Of a DNA stretch of 64,000 nucleotides, positions 42,948 to 52,112 are shown piece by piece. Every line of letters starts with the position of its first letter. Within the stretch, counting starts at the first letter, position 1. Below the pieces are notes generated by a model. That model did not search any database, was not told where the DNA came from, and was given only the letters and a program-made list of their open reading frames with translations. This DNA is from Alphaproteobacteria bacterium (GTDB lineage Bacteria > Pseudomonadota > Alphaproteobacteria > Rhodospirillales > Rhodospirillaceae). A program made the position numbers and the translations under genes. Where the stretch lies: the NCBI GenBank assembly GCA_030835385.1, contig JAURPI010000042.1, forward strand, positions 275,038 through 339,037, in the 5' to 3' direction.

Positions 42948-43924
42948 GCGGCGTCCTCCCGACTGGTCCGCAGGCGCGGATCGACTACGGCGTACAGAAT
43001 ATCCACAGCGAGATTGATCACAACAAACACCAACGCGACCATCACCAAGTAGGCGGCCATGATTGGGATATCGGCAAACGCCACAGCCTGAATGAAGAGC
43101 AAGCCTAACCCCGGCCACTGAAATACCGTTTCAGTAACAATGGAAAAGGCGATCAATTCGCCGATCTTCAAACCAATTACTGTGATCACCGGCAACAGTG
43201 TGTTCTTAAGGGCGTAGACGTAATGGACACGGTGGCGCGGGACCCCCATGGCGCGGGCTGTGCGAATATAATCTGTGCCTAGCACTTCGATCATCTCGGC
43301 GCGGACAAGGCGTTGGATGAACGTCATCTGAAACAAACCGAGAGTGACGGCAGGTAACACCAACGCTTTCAAACCACCCGCGGTCAAAAAACCGGTCGAC
43401 CAAAACCCCAGCTGGGTTGTTTCACCGCGCCCGTAAGATGGCAGCCATCCCAAGGTGACAGAGAATAAATAAATCAACCCGATTCCAATAACGAAGGTTG
43501 GTAACGACACACCGATCAAAGACACCGACAGTACCAAACGACTGATCACACCATCGCGGTGAATGGCTGTGTACACACCCATAGGGATTCCGAGCAGCAG
43601 CGAGAACACCGCCGACGCCAACACAAGTTCGACGGTGGCAGGCAATCGCTCCGCTACAAGGTCGGACACCGGGCGCTGCATGCGATAAGAGATGCCAAAA
43701 TCGCCAGCCAGAGCGTTGCCTATAAATCTGACAAACTGAACGGGCGCCGAGTCATTCAAGCCGAGGCGGTCACGCAAAGCTTGGCGATCTTCAAAGGAGG
43801 CTTCTTGACCCACCAGGTTGTTGACGGGATCGCCGACGTAATTGAACAGAAGAAAGGCCGCGGCGCTGACCAATAGCATGACCAGAGCAGCTTGACCGAC
43901 GCGGCGTATAAGAAAGGACGTCAT
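42944..43924 (-). CDS. ABC transporter permease, DppB/OppB type
   Basis: 326-residue partner permease with N-terminal helix (MTSFLIRRVGQAALVMLLV) and the family EAA loop EVLGTDYIRTARAMGVPRHR near residues 215-235. GDFGISYRMQRPV and the C-terminal FADIPIMAAYLVMVALVFV are characteristic. It is downstream of the binding-protein gene, separated by the broken methyltransferase frame. Confidence 0.94.
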   Translation of the reverse strand: MTSFLIRRVGQAALVMLLVSAAAFLLFNYVGDPVNNLVGQEASFEDRQALRDRLGLNDSAPVQFVRFIGNALAGDFGISYRMQRPVSDLVAERLPATVELVLASAVFSLLLGIPMGVYTAIHRDGVISRLVLSVSLIGVSLPTFVIGIGLIYLFSVTLGWLPSYGRGETTQLGFWSTGFLTAGGLKALVLPAVTLGLFQMTFIQRLVRAEMIEVLGTDYIRTARAMGVPRHRVHYVYALKNTLLPVITVIGLKIGELIAFSIVTETVFQWPGLGLLFIQAVAFADIPIMAAYLVMVALVFVVINLAVDILYAVVDPRLRTSREDAA

Positions 43925-43969
43925 AGGGCGTTTGTGGCACGCCCGGGATTCAAGTCAAGCCAGAGTGCG

Positions 43970-44509
43970 TCACTTGGCCGACAGAGGTATCCCAACAATG
44001 AGAACCCGCTGGGGTTGCCCCAAAATGATGGGTTGCGCCACCAGAACGTCGAAGTAGCCGCCTAATTTCTCGTGCCACCAGGGGAGGTCTTCAACAATGA
44101 GATGCGCGTTCCGCCCATCAGCCAATGTCTTTTGCGCCAGTACCGTGTCGACAATAAAGAAGGTGCCGCCTAGACCCAGTGACTGTATGTGAGTCAACAC
44201 GTAATGCAGGCAGTCGGGTTCGATGTGCTCCATAACATCAATACACACAACGAGATGAGCAGGAGAGGGCTCGCTATCCTTGCCCGGCATGGCGGGGTCG
44301 TATTCGGTTACGTCCAGGTCCGGCGCCAAGGCCAATACGGCGGGGCGCAGCGTTCCCTTGCCGCAGCCTTAGTCGAGGACGGATTCGGCGTCAGTCTGCT
44401 TCGCCAAATCAACAACCATAGGCGCGATGGCGTGTGCCGCCCGACCTTAGTCAGGGTTACTACGATGCAGTTGTAGATTCAGCTCGCGATACTCAGGGGA
44501 AATACGCAT
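43970..44509 (-). pseudogene. SAM methyltransferase interrupted by two in-frame TAA codons
   Basis: One continuous frame of 180 codons from the ATG at 44509 (2 bases after the binding-protein stop): MRISPEYRELNLQLHRSNPD, then TAA (44447-44449), GRAAHAIAPMV...SVLD, then TAA (44369-44371), then GCGKGTLRPAV and EYDPAMPGKD, CIDVMEHIEPD and NAHLIVEDLPWWHEK. The family has tyrosine at both interrupted points (PxYG and LDYGCGKG, the SAM loop). The rest of the frame is intact, so decay is recent, or the bases are wrong. An uninterrupted start at 44335 would leave only a C-terminal fragment lacking the SAM loop. Confidence 0.8.
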
Positions 44510-44511
44510 GC

Positions 44512-46080
44512 CTATTCCGTCACATGCGCCAACCGAAACTGCGGCTGGTTATCGGGTTGAATGGGCAGGCTGAGACGATCAGTCGTGGTCCACGCCAAAC
44601 CTTGATGGTGCAAGGGAATATAAACCTCTGCGGCTTTCACACGCAGCCAGGCGTCATCAATCATAGCGTCCCGCTTCGGGAGATCTGTCTCAATCGCTAT
44701 GGCGTCAATCATCGCAAACAGTTCGGGATCATTCAGACCGGTCCGATTCCACACCCGATCAGGCATGGCGAGGAAATCAAGGTGGTAATGACTGTCCATG
44801 GTTCCCGACCCCCAGCCGAGCAAATAAAAGTCAGTCTGGTCATTCTGAATCTTGGGAAAGTGCAGAGTCTTTGACTTCGCATCCAAGCGAACTGAAATAC
44901 CGATGCGGGCAAGCATCCCAACCACCGCTTGGCAGATGGCTTCGTCATTCATGTAACGGTCGTTGGTGCAATCGAGCGTGACGGAGAATCCGTCGGCATA
45001 TCCAGCCTCGGCCATAAGGGCACGGGCAGCTGACGGATCAAGCGGGGGCAACGCATCAATCTCGGCTGTATAACCACCGATACCGGGCGACAACAGCATG
45101 CCGGCCGGCTCGGCCATCCCGCGCATGATGCGGCTAACGATTGCGTTGCGGTCGATGGCCATATTCATGGCGCGGCGCACGCGAATATCGGCAAACGGAT
45201 TTTTGCCTTTGATATTCGAAGATCGCAGTTCAGACCGTGCGGTATCCATACCCATGAAGATCGCACGCACCTCGGCTACGGATTGCACCCCAAGCCCTGA
45301 TGTTCGTCGCACCCGCGCGAGGTCTTGCACCGGGGTGTCCATGACGTAATCCAACTCACCGGACAACAACGCCGCCACCCGGGTGGCGGCGTTGGCCACA
45401 GGCGTGAAAACGATTCGATCAATGTTGTGGGGGGTATCAGCTTGCAGACCCCACCAACTGTCGGACTTCATCATGACCGTGCGCACGTCTGGCTCACGCA
45501 ACTCCAAAACAAATGGGCCGGTGCCGTTGGTATGACGCACCGCATAGGTTTCCTGACCCACGGCAACATCTTGAGGTTCAGTGACAGCGTTTTCCTCAGC
45601 CCAGCCGCGCGACATGATGAAGATATCGGTGATCTGCTGCGGCAGGATTGGGTTGGGCCCGTCAGTGACAATACGCACCGTGAAATCGTCAACCGCGACA
45701 ACGTCTGATACCGTTCCAATGATATCTTTCATATCCGAGGTTTTTTTAAGCGCGCGCTGAAAGGAAAACACAACGTCATCAGCAGTGAAGGGACGACCAT
45801 CGTGAAAGGTAACGCCCTGGCGCAGGGCGAATTTCCAAACGGTATGGTCTTCCGTCAGACCCCAGGTCACTGCAAGACCGGGTGTGAGCGCCATGGTTTG
45901 ATCGCGGTTTATCAACGGCTCATACATTTGCTGTGCCATGGCCAGAGTCATGCCCTCATTTTGAGCATGAGGATCAAGGGTGATGGCATCTCCTTGCGCA
46001 GACCAGCGCACGACGTTCTCCGCGTGCACAGACACTGCACCGAAGAGGACTAAGGCAAAACCAAGTGAAAGACAGCGCAT
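44512..46080 (-). CDS. ABC transporter substrate-binding protein, DppA/SBP_bac_5
   Basis: Periplasmic binding protein of a peptide/opine-type importer, 522 residues. A signal peptide (MRCLSLGFALVLFGAVSVHA) precedes GDAITLDPHAQNEGMTLAMAQQMYEPLINRD, and the family segment VWKFALRQGVTFHDGRPFTADDVVFSFQRA near residues 84-113. SDSWWG and NPDLPQ-like regions fit. It heads the run SBP, broken methyltransferase, DppB-like, DppC-like, TauD-like. The ligand is unknown. Confidence 0.94.
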   Translation of the reverse strand: MRCLSLGFALVLFGAVSVHAENVVRWSAQGDAITLDPHAQNEGMTLAMAQQMYEPLINRDQTMALTPGLAVTWGLTEDHTVWKFALRQGVTFHDGRPFTADDVVFSFQRALKKTSDMKDIIGTVSDVVAVDDFTVRIVTDGPNPILPQQITDIFIMSRGWAEENAVTEPQDVAVGQETYAVRHTNGTGPFVLELREPDVRTVMMKSDSWWGLQADTPHNIDRIVFTPVANAATRVAALLSGELDYVMDTPVQDLARVRRTSGLGVQSVAEVRAIFMGMDTARSELRSSNIKGKNPFADIRVRRAMNMAIDRNAIVSRIMRGMAEPAGMLLSPGIGGYTAEIDALPPLDPSAARALMAEAGYADGFSVTLDCTNDRYMNDEAICQAVVGMLARIGISVRLDAKSKTLHFPKIQNDQTDFYLLGWGSGTMDSHYHLDFLAMPDRVWNRTGLNDPELFAMIDAIAIETDLPKRDAMIDDAWLRVKAAEVYIPLHHQGLAWTTTDRLSLPIQPDNQPQFRLAHVTE

Positions 46081-46159
46081 ACGTCGGGTCCGGTCAAATC
46101 AATCTGAACAGGGCCTGGTGTCGGTCAGGATGACGCAACCTGTCAAGTTCTGCCTCAAT

Positions 46160-46468
46160 TTAGTCGTCAGATTCAGCGCCCCCAGCACTCAGGGTGCTAT
46201 CGGCAAAGGCCTCTTTGCCCTCTTGCACCAAGTCATCACCACCAATTTGACCGTGCACCAACAAACTTAAGAATAAACGTCCGCCCGACTTCTCCATCAC
46301 GGTGTCTTCGAACATCTTCCACAGCTTGTCTCCGGGACCACCCGGAGGGGCGTTGGCAAAAACTGTCACCTCTATTTTGGGACCGGGCGGCTATTCGCCT
46401 ATCTGTGCAGTGGATTCTGACGCAACCGCAACTGCGACTCCTATAACGGCGCTGATCACACGCTTCAT
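46160..46468 (-). pseudogene. Fragment of a TRAP-type (DctP-like) binding protein with in-frame TAG
   Basis: From the ATG at 46468 a signal-like sequence (MKRVISAVIGVAVAVASESTA) is followed at codon 26 by TAG (46391-46393), then by PPGPKIEVTVFANAPPGGPG, KMFEDTVMEKSGGRLFLSLLVHGQIGGDD, which resembles the N-terminal region of DctP-type binding proteins (group spaced by 'KSGGRL' and 'GQLGG'). It ends at a TAA after 102 codons, whereas such proteins are about 320-350 residues. The last part (STLSAGGAESDD) may be foreign to the family. Assignment is tentative. Confidence 0.5.
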
Positions 46469-46483
46469 TCTTGTCGGCACGTT

Positions 46484-47524
46484 TTACTGTTGTTCAAAAA
46501 ATTCGATGCGCGCGCCATTGGGAGCTTTCAATGCCATCATTTTTACGGGGCCGTAGGGCGGCATAGTGAGCTGCATCGTCGGAACATGGATGGGGTATCT
46601 TTTGACCTTAACGCGTGCTGCCAGTGCGTCTAAATCATCGACCGGCACCCGCATGGTCAATATTCCGAGATTCGGTGGCTCTGCCCGACCACTAAAATCG
46701 ACGCCGGTCATTCCTTCGGTCTTTAGAATTTGCAGCGAGCCATTGCGATCACCCGCACTGTTGGCGTACGCGGCAAATCGACGCGGCAAGGTGCTGGCCA
46801 AATTGAGTGGGATTGCTGTGGGGTTAAGGCCGGGTGGCGGCGTTAGGGACTCTCCGTTGAGATGAACTTTCCACCCGAGAACAGTGGAGAAGAAATACTC
46901 ATTGGCGTCATAGTCTGAGACAAGAAGAGCCGTATTAAACGGCCAGCTCATACCGCTTTCCGAGGCCATTGAAACTTTGTCATAGGGCGGCGCATTACGC
47001 TGCATGAGCACCAAGGCTTCTCCGTTGGGACCTCGCGCGATGGCCTCAGTGATATCAAACACCTGCAGGGTATAGTTCACCGGGTCGGTATAGCCCTGCC
47101 AACCGCGGGCACGCAGTTGTTCAAAAACCGTATCGACGTCACTGACATAGACATACAGATCGAAATACCCGCCCGTATCCCAGGGCATGCCCGAGGACCG
47201 AATTTGCTTCTGAGGTAGGCCATAAATTTTTACCAGCCTAATAAAGCCGCGGTCACCCAACCCCTTGCGCAGAACAACATTATGCATAGGTGTGTCAGCC
47301 GGCAGACCCCAGAACGCCGCAAGGCCAGGCTCGACTGGGCCATCACAAATGACCTCATATCCGCCGACGGTTTGCCAAGTTTCATTGGCCGCATCGAGAT
47401 CCGCGACGCTGATCACAGCTTCTTGGAATCCGGTTATGCCATCTGACGATACATCGTCAATCGTACACGTAGCATAGGCCGCCGAGGTGAAGAACAGGAT
47501 CGTGAAGACCAGTAAGAAGCGCAT
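46484..47524 (-). CDS. Exported protein with two VOC (glyoxalase-like) domains
   Basis: A 346-residue product with a signal peptide (MRFLLVFTILFFTSAAYA) and two glyoxalase/VOC-like modules: residues near 30-170 (FQEAVISVADLDAANETW, YFDLYVYVSDVDTVFEQLRARGW) and near 180-346 (NTALLVSDYDANEYFFSTVLGWKV, GILTMRVPVDDLDALAARV, ALKAPNGARIEFFE). The ATG at 47524 has AAAGGAG nearby; the frame is open to 47653. VOC proteins are usually cytosolic, so export is unusual. Metal ligands cannot be judged by eye. It lies 19 bases after the acyltransferase gene. Confidence 0.8.
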   Translation of the reverse strand: MRFLLVFTILFFTSAAYATCTIDDVSSDGITGFQEAVISVADLDAANETWQTVGGYEVICDGPVEPGLAAFWGLPADTPMHNVVLRKGLGDRGFIRLVKIYGLPQKQIRSSGMPWDTGGYFDLYVYVSDVDTVFEQLRARGWQGYTDPVNYTLQVFDITEAIARGPNGEALVLMQRNAPPYDKVSMASESGMSWPFNTALLVSDYDANEYFFSTVLGWKVHLNGESLTPPPGLNPTAIPLNLASTLPRRFAAYANSAGDRNGSLQILKTEGMTGVDFSGRAEPPNLGILTMRVPVDDLDALAARVKVKRYPIHVPTMQLTMPPYGPVKMMALKAPNGARIEFFEQQ

Positions 47525-47543
47525 GAAATCTCCTTTGCGGTAG

Positions 47544-48245
47544 CTATGCCGCCGACTTAAAGATGTCTGTGATGATGTTGTGGCGTGTAGGTTTGGTTTC
47601 GATATTTGGTTGCTGGCCAAACGCAACATGGTTGGAGGGGACATCATCACCAAGAAGAGTCGTGCCCGCGCTTAGTAAACAATTATCGCCGACAGTCGTT
47701 TTGCCAATCACGCGACTGCCGCCGTACATCACCACACCCTCACCGAAGATCGGATGATTATCGTCCAGGTCCGCGCCGACAGACACATTCTGATAGGCGC
47801 AGAAATAATCACCATAGGTGGCCCGGCCTAATACGGTACCCACGGGATGAACCACCGCAAACACGTCCGGCAGGTTCACCTCATAAAATGCATCGAGCCC
47901 GTGGAGCGCCTTGTTCAGGGCATAGACTTTTTCCGCCACTTGAACAGGCCCACCATGTTTAAACACGGTGTTCGACAGGTAATAGAGGAACATTGCATGT
48001 TGATCAGTGTGCAGGTGGTGATATCGCGGTCCGTCTTTCGTGTGGAACCCCTTGAGCCCGGCTCGCAACACACAATGTTCCATCCGCTCTAACGCCGTCG
48101 TGACATAGCGTTTCAGCTGAGGGCGGACAGGAAACCCATCTGGAAACAACGCATCCATCTGACTCGCGATATATTCAGTCAGGTCATCGCGAGAGAGCGA
48201 CGCCTGGAACACCAGCGGTTTGTATGAAGCAGGAGGACGGCCCAT
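47544..48245 (-). CDS. Serine-acetyltransferase-like hexapeptide acyltransferase
   Basis: Left-handed beta-helix acyltransferase of 233 residues from the ATG at 48245. The hexapeptide repeats are in HPVGTVLGRATYGDYFCAYQ, VMYGGSRVIGKTTVGDNC and LLSAGTTLLGDDVPSNHVAFG. The first part is helical, as in serine acetyltransferases. Position 14 bases after a HisF-like gene suggests acetylation of an amino-sugar in a surface glycan pathway and not cysteine synthesis, but this is inference. A TTG at 48251 is in frame upstream. Confidence 0.8.
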   Translation of the reverse strand: MGRPPASYKPLVFQASLSRDDLTEYIASQMDALFPDGFPVRPQLKRYVTTALERMEHCVLRAGLKGFHTKDGPRYHHLHTDQHAMFLYYLSNTVFKHGGPVQVAEKVYALNKALHGLDAFYEVNLPDVFAVVHPVGTVLGRATYGDYFCAYQNVSVGADLDDNHPIFGEGVVMYGGSRVIGKTTVGDNCLLSAGTTLLGDDVPSNHVAFGQQPNIETKPTRHNIITDIFKSAA

Positions 48246-48259
48246 GGGCAAACAGATTC

Positions 48260-49036
48260 CTAGTTGCGACTGGTCTTGCTGGCCCTCACGTTAATGCCGT
48301 TAGAAACAAGATGCGAGCGCATCTTTATGGGGCTGTGATCTGTAAACAAGAACAAGGAAGAGATGGCTACGGCTGACGCGCCGGCGGCAAAGGCATCGAT
48401 ACAATGCTGCAATCCGCCACAGCCTCCGGACACCACCAAGGGGATATCCAGTTGCTCATCAAGCCGGGCCACCATATCTGAGTCATAGCCAGACATCATG
48501 CCATCGCGATCTATTGAGGTAAGAAGTATTTCACCACAGTTGGCGTCCTGCATACGCAGCGCCCAATCCACCGGGTTATGGTTCGTTTTCTCTCGCCCAC
48601 CATTGATATGCACCCGAGGCACGCCCGGAGAAATCTCCTTGTAGTCGATCGACACGGACATACATTGATCACCGAAGGATCGCGCAGCATCTGCGACAAA
48701 GGAGGGATCACGCACAGCTTGACTGTTCACTGACACCTTATCAGCACCGGCCCGCAACAACGCATTGACGTCATCAAGCAAAGACACACCACCGCCTACC
48801 GTGAACGGCATAAAAATTTCTTCGCTCATTGTTTTTATGATGTCTCTGACTATGGCTTTTGAGTCTTCGCTGGGAATGATGTCGAGTACGATGAACTCGT
48901 CGACGCCGTAATCGTTGTACACCTTGGCGGTCGACACAGGGTTGCCGGCTTGACGTTCGTCACTAAAAAACTGGCGGTATTTGACCAAACGGCCATCGCA
49001 TAACAGAAACTTTGGGATAATGCGTTTTTTCAGCAT
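48260..49036 (-). CDS. HisF-like subunit of N-acetyl sugar amidination system
   Basis: A TIM-barrel paralogue of imidazole-glycerol-phosphate synthase cyclase, 258 residues, start MLKKRIIPKFLLCDGRLVK. Motifs include FTVGGGVSLLDDV, GADKVSVNSQAV, EILLTSIDRDGMMSGYD and PLVVSGGCGGLQH. It is the kind found beside PseA/WbpG (Pseudomonas O-antigen and Campylobacter flagellar glycan loci), where HisF/HisH paralogues supply ammonia for an acetamidino group. With HisH-like and PseA-like genes nearby, that role is likelier than histidine synthesis. It begins four bases after the HisH-like gene. Confidence 0.85.
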   Translation of the reverse strand: MLKKRIIPKFLLCDGRLVKYRQFFSDERQAGNPVSTAKVYNDYGVDEFIVLDIIPSEDSKAIVRDIIKTMSEEIFMPFTVGGGVSLLDDVNALLRAGADKVSVNSQAVRDPSFVADAARSFGDQCMSVSIDYKEISPGVPRVHINGGREKTNHNPVDWALRMQDANCGEILLTSIDRDGMMSGYDSDMVARLDEQLDIPLVVSGGCGGLQHCIDAFAAGASAVAISSLFLFTDHSPIKMRSHLVSNGINVRASKTSRN

Positions 49037-49040
49037 GGGC

Positions 49041-49667
49041 TTACGGAACCCATCGGGCAAAGTTGGTCAGCACCTCAAGGCCAGAGTCATGACTCTTCTC
49101 CGGATGAAACTGTGTCGTGATGACGTTGTCCCACGCCAAAGCTGAAACAAACGGTTTACCGTAATCGCTGGTGGTCAGCACTTTATCCGGATCTGACGGT
49201 GTCACCGCAAAACTGTGGACGAAGTAGAATACGAGGTCTTCAGTTTTAATGCCGTCAAACACCGGGTGGGCGCGCGATGGCGTAAGACTGTTCCAACCCA
49301 TATGCGGAATCTTCAAACCGTCAGGACCGGGATCGAGACGGTGAACCTCAGCATCGAGCCACCCAAGACCGTCATGCGTGCCGTGCTCAAAACTCTTAGC
49401 CGCAAGGACTTGCATGCCGACGCAGACACCAAGGAATGGTTTGCCTTTTTCAAAGACCTGACGGTGAAGTATCTCGGGTAGCCCGCGGGCGTTTAAAGCT
49501 GCAACCGCATCTCCACAGGCGCCAACCCCAGGCAAGAAAATATGCGACGCGTCATTAATCACCGCCGGGTCATCGGTGATGGTGGCTGCGACGCCAATGT
49601 AGTCCAGTGCATTGAACACCGAACGGACATTGCCGCGCCCGTAGTCAATGATAGCGACGGACGTCAT
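49041..49667 (-). CDS. HisH-like glutamine amidotransferase subunit
   Basis: Class I glutaminase of 208 residues, start MTSVAIIDYGRGNVRSVFNA. The nucleophile cysteine is in LGVCVGMQVL and the His-Glu pair in TTQFHPEKSHDSG; the IPHMGWNSL motif is also typical. It would release ammonia for the HisF-like partner directly downstream. The upstream frame to 49727 lacks support. The gene is close to the antisense subtilase gene (185 bases). Confidence 0.88.
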   Translation of the reverse strand: MTSVAIIDYGRGNVRSVFNALDYIGVAATITDDPAVINDASHIFLPGVGACGDAVAALNARGLPEILHRQVFEKGKPFLGVCVGMQVLAAKSFEHGTHDGLGWLDAEVHRLDPGPDGLKIPHMGWNSLTPSRAHPVFDGIKTEDLVFYFVHSFAVTPSDPDKVLTTSDYGKPFVSALAWDNVITTQFHPEKSHDSGLEVLTNFARWVP

Positions 49668-49852
49668 CCAGCGGTTTTCTGCGGGCGCCAGGTTTTTGTC
49701 AAGGCGCAGACCCAGCGCGCAGAGCAAAATGCCTCAATCGCGCCACAATGGAGAGGCAACTTTGTGGTATCTGTGAGGTATTCATAAACTTTGGATAGGG
49801 TATAAGTGCCCCAGGGTAGGATGGCGTAAAGATCATCCGAAAAGGACGTAAC

Positions 49853-52105
49853 ATGATTGTACGACCCCTCGCCGCCGTAATTGGGCTGTTTTTGCTCGGT
49901 TTTGCTGTCCCCACTATTGCCCAAGACCCCATTTCTGAAATTAAGGCCCGTATTGCTGACAAAGGCCAAGCCACCGTGCTGGTCAGAATGGATGTGGCTG
50001 AATCTGCTAGCTTGGCGGAACCCGCAAGAGAAGGCGCCGCCGTTCAATCTGATACAACCCCACGCGACAGGTTAAATCGTGTCCGGGAAGGCATTGCTTC
50101 CCGACGGTCTAGCCTAGAGAGCTCAATGGCCGCGCATGGCATTAAGATGCAGCGCACCTATGAGAATTTGCCGTTCTTTGTGACCACCGTCGATGAAGCC
50201 GGTATAGAAATCTTACTCCGTGATCCGGGAGTAACGTCTGTCACCCTGAACCGGGCACGCCGCGTGAACCGTGATGTGATTCGAAAGGTGATCCTATCAG
50301 ACAGTGAACTCGCCGCTCAGAACGCGGCTGCCAATGGCGCAACACCTGAACAAGTTGCGGCAGAACGCATGGCGCGCAGCCAGGTCACGTCGACCAGCAC
50401 GCCGAGCGCATTAGCGACACCATCTCTGGATACCTCCGTCGGATATATCAATGCAGACCAAGTCTGGACTCAGGGTTTCATTGGAAGCGGACAGGCGATC
50501 GCCATTCTCGATGACGGCATTGACGCCAACCACGACATGTTCGACGGAAAAATTGTTGCCGAAGCGTGCTTTTCAGACACTTTTGATCCGGTTGATGAAT
50601 CTCTTTGCGCCAACGGGAACGACAGCCAGATTGGATTTGGGTCCGCCAGCCTTTGCCCAAGTGGCACCACCGTCTGTGAGCATGGCTCTCACGTCGCTGG
50701 AATCGCGGCCGGGAATGATCAGACAGGATCAACCCAACGCCGGGGCGTCGCTTATGGCGCCGACTTGATTCCTATTCAGGTGTTCACCCGGGTGAATGAT
50801 CCCGATGCCTGCGACGGGGAAGACTCCTGTGAGTTGTCTTATGACTCTGCAACCGTCGCCGCTCTTAATCATGTCATCAACTTGACTGATACTTTTTCGA
50901 TTGCCGCCGCAAACATGAGCCTTGGTTCGAAGCTGACAGACACGGCGTGTGACAACAATGTTCACAAAACAGCGATAGACACATTGCGCGGCCTCGGCGT
51001 GTTGACCGCCATCTCCGCGGGCAATACAGCAGCGGTGGGTTCGGTAGAAAATCCAGGCTGCATCTCCACAGCTTTGACCGTCAGCTCTGTGATTATTTCC
51101 ATACCCGACAGCACCGTTAATCACGCGCCGATGGTGGATGTGCTTGCGCCCGGAGTCTTCATCGTCTCCGCCGTACCCAACAACAGTTATGCGTCGTTCT
51201 CGGGCACATCAATGGCGACGCCGCACGCAGCAGGCGCGGTTGCTCTGCTGAAGTCCGCCAACCCAAATGCAACGGCGGACGAAATTGAAACTGCACTTGA
51301 AAGCACCGGCGTTTCGACAACACTCGAAGCATGGAGCTGGAACACACCGTTAATCGATGTGGAAGCAGCCCTATCATCTATGGGCACTGGCAGCTCTCTT
51401 TCTGGCCGGGTCATAGCCGGCGCCTTTGCTTCGAACCGCACCTCAGTGCAAAGCAATATTCGGTTTTATAATTCTGGCATATTTACCGGAACCGCGTTCG
51501 TTGACGTGGTGGACGATCTCACGGGTCAAACCGTTGGCACGTACAGCCGCGACATTCCCGGTGGCGCTTCTATTCAAGTCAGCATGGAAAATATTGAGAA
51601 TGGGGCATCACCGGCAATCACGCCGGCCGGAGGCGACACCCAAACCTACACCCTGCACGTCACCGCCTCCTTCAGCGGCTACACGCAACACGTTCTGTGG
51701 AATCCAGCGGGCGGGTCGCTCACAAATATTTCTGGGTGCGACAACGGTCTTGCCAACACGGTACGCGACATTGGCAATGTGCACACCTCAATCATCAACG
51801 GATATCCGAGTTACATGATGGTCTATAATTCGGGGTCTACCGCTGCAGCACCAACATTCGTGGTTAGGGATGCACGAGACGGATCATCGCTCGGCAATTT
51901 CACCTTTAGCAGCGATATCGCGCCGAATACCACGGCGACCGTTCTGGTAAGCGACCTGGTCGAGTTTTTCGGTGGCACGCCGGAAAGCGATCAGTTCCAC
52001 CTCAATTTGGAATTGCAGAACAGCTTTAGCGGATTTGCCCAACATATCGTCGACAATGAAATCGGCGGCGTGCTGACCAACATGACCGCGAAGTGCGACT
52101 TATAG
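49853..52105 (+). CDS. Secreted subtilisin-like serine peptidase (S8)
   Basis: A 750-residue exported protease with signal peptide (MIVRPLAAVIGLFLLGFAVPTIAQ), a propeptide-like region (near 30-140, I9-like), and a peptidase S8 domain. The triad is Asp220 (AIAILDDGIDANHD), His277 (EHGSHVAGIAAG) and Ser453 (SGTSMATPHAAG), near residues 210-510. Several cysteines surround the His, suggesting disulfides. The C-terminal 230 residues are beta-rich without catalytic motifs. It lies on the plus strand between the HisH-like and PseA-like genes, both on the minus strand, and may have been inserted there. Confidence 0.93.
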   Translation: MIVRPLAAVIGLFLLGFAVPTIAQDPISEIKARIADKGQATVLVRMDVAESASLAEPAREGAAVQSDTTPRDRLNRVREGIASRRSSLESSMAAHGIKMQRTYENLPFFVTTVDEAGIEILLRDPGVTSVTLNRARRVNRDVIRKVILSDSELAAQNAAANGATPEQVAAERMARSQVTSTSTPSALATPSLDTSVGYINADQVWTQGFIGSGQAIAILDDGIDANHDMFDGKIVAEACFSDTFDPVDESLCANGNDSQIGFGSASLCPSGTTVCEHGSHVAGIAAGNDQTGSTQRRGVAYGADLIPIQVFTRVNDPDACDGEDSCELSYDSATVAALNHVINLTDTFSIAAANMSLGSKLTDTACDNNVHKTAIDTLRGLGVLTAISAGNTAAVGSVENPGCISTALTVSSVIISIPDSTVNHAPMVDVLAPGVFIVSAVPNNSYASFSGTSMATPHAAGAVALLKSANPNATADEIETALESTGVSTTLEAWSWNTPLIDVEAALSSMGTGSSLSGRVIAGAFASNRTSVQSNIRFYNSGIFTGTAFVDVVDDLTGQTVGTYSRDIPGGASIQVSMENIENGASPAITPAGGDTQTYTLHVTASFSGYTQHVLWNPAGGSLTNISGCDNGLANTVRDIGNVHTSIINGYPSYMMVYNSGSTAAAPTFVVRDARDGSSLGNFTFSSDIAPNTTATVLVSDLVEFFGGTPESDQFHLNLELQNSFSGFAQHIVDNEIGGVLTNMTAKCDL

Positions 52106-52112
52106 GTTCTAC

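Noticed and set aside
48260..49667. HisF and HisH as the histidine-pathway enzymes
   Set aside because: They sit without other his genes, beside a PseA/WbpG-like gene, and match the paralogues used in sugar amidination.
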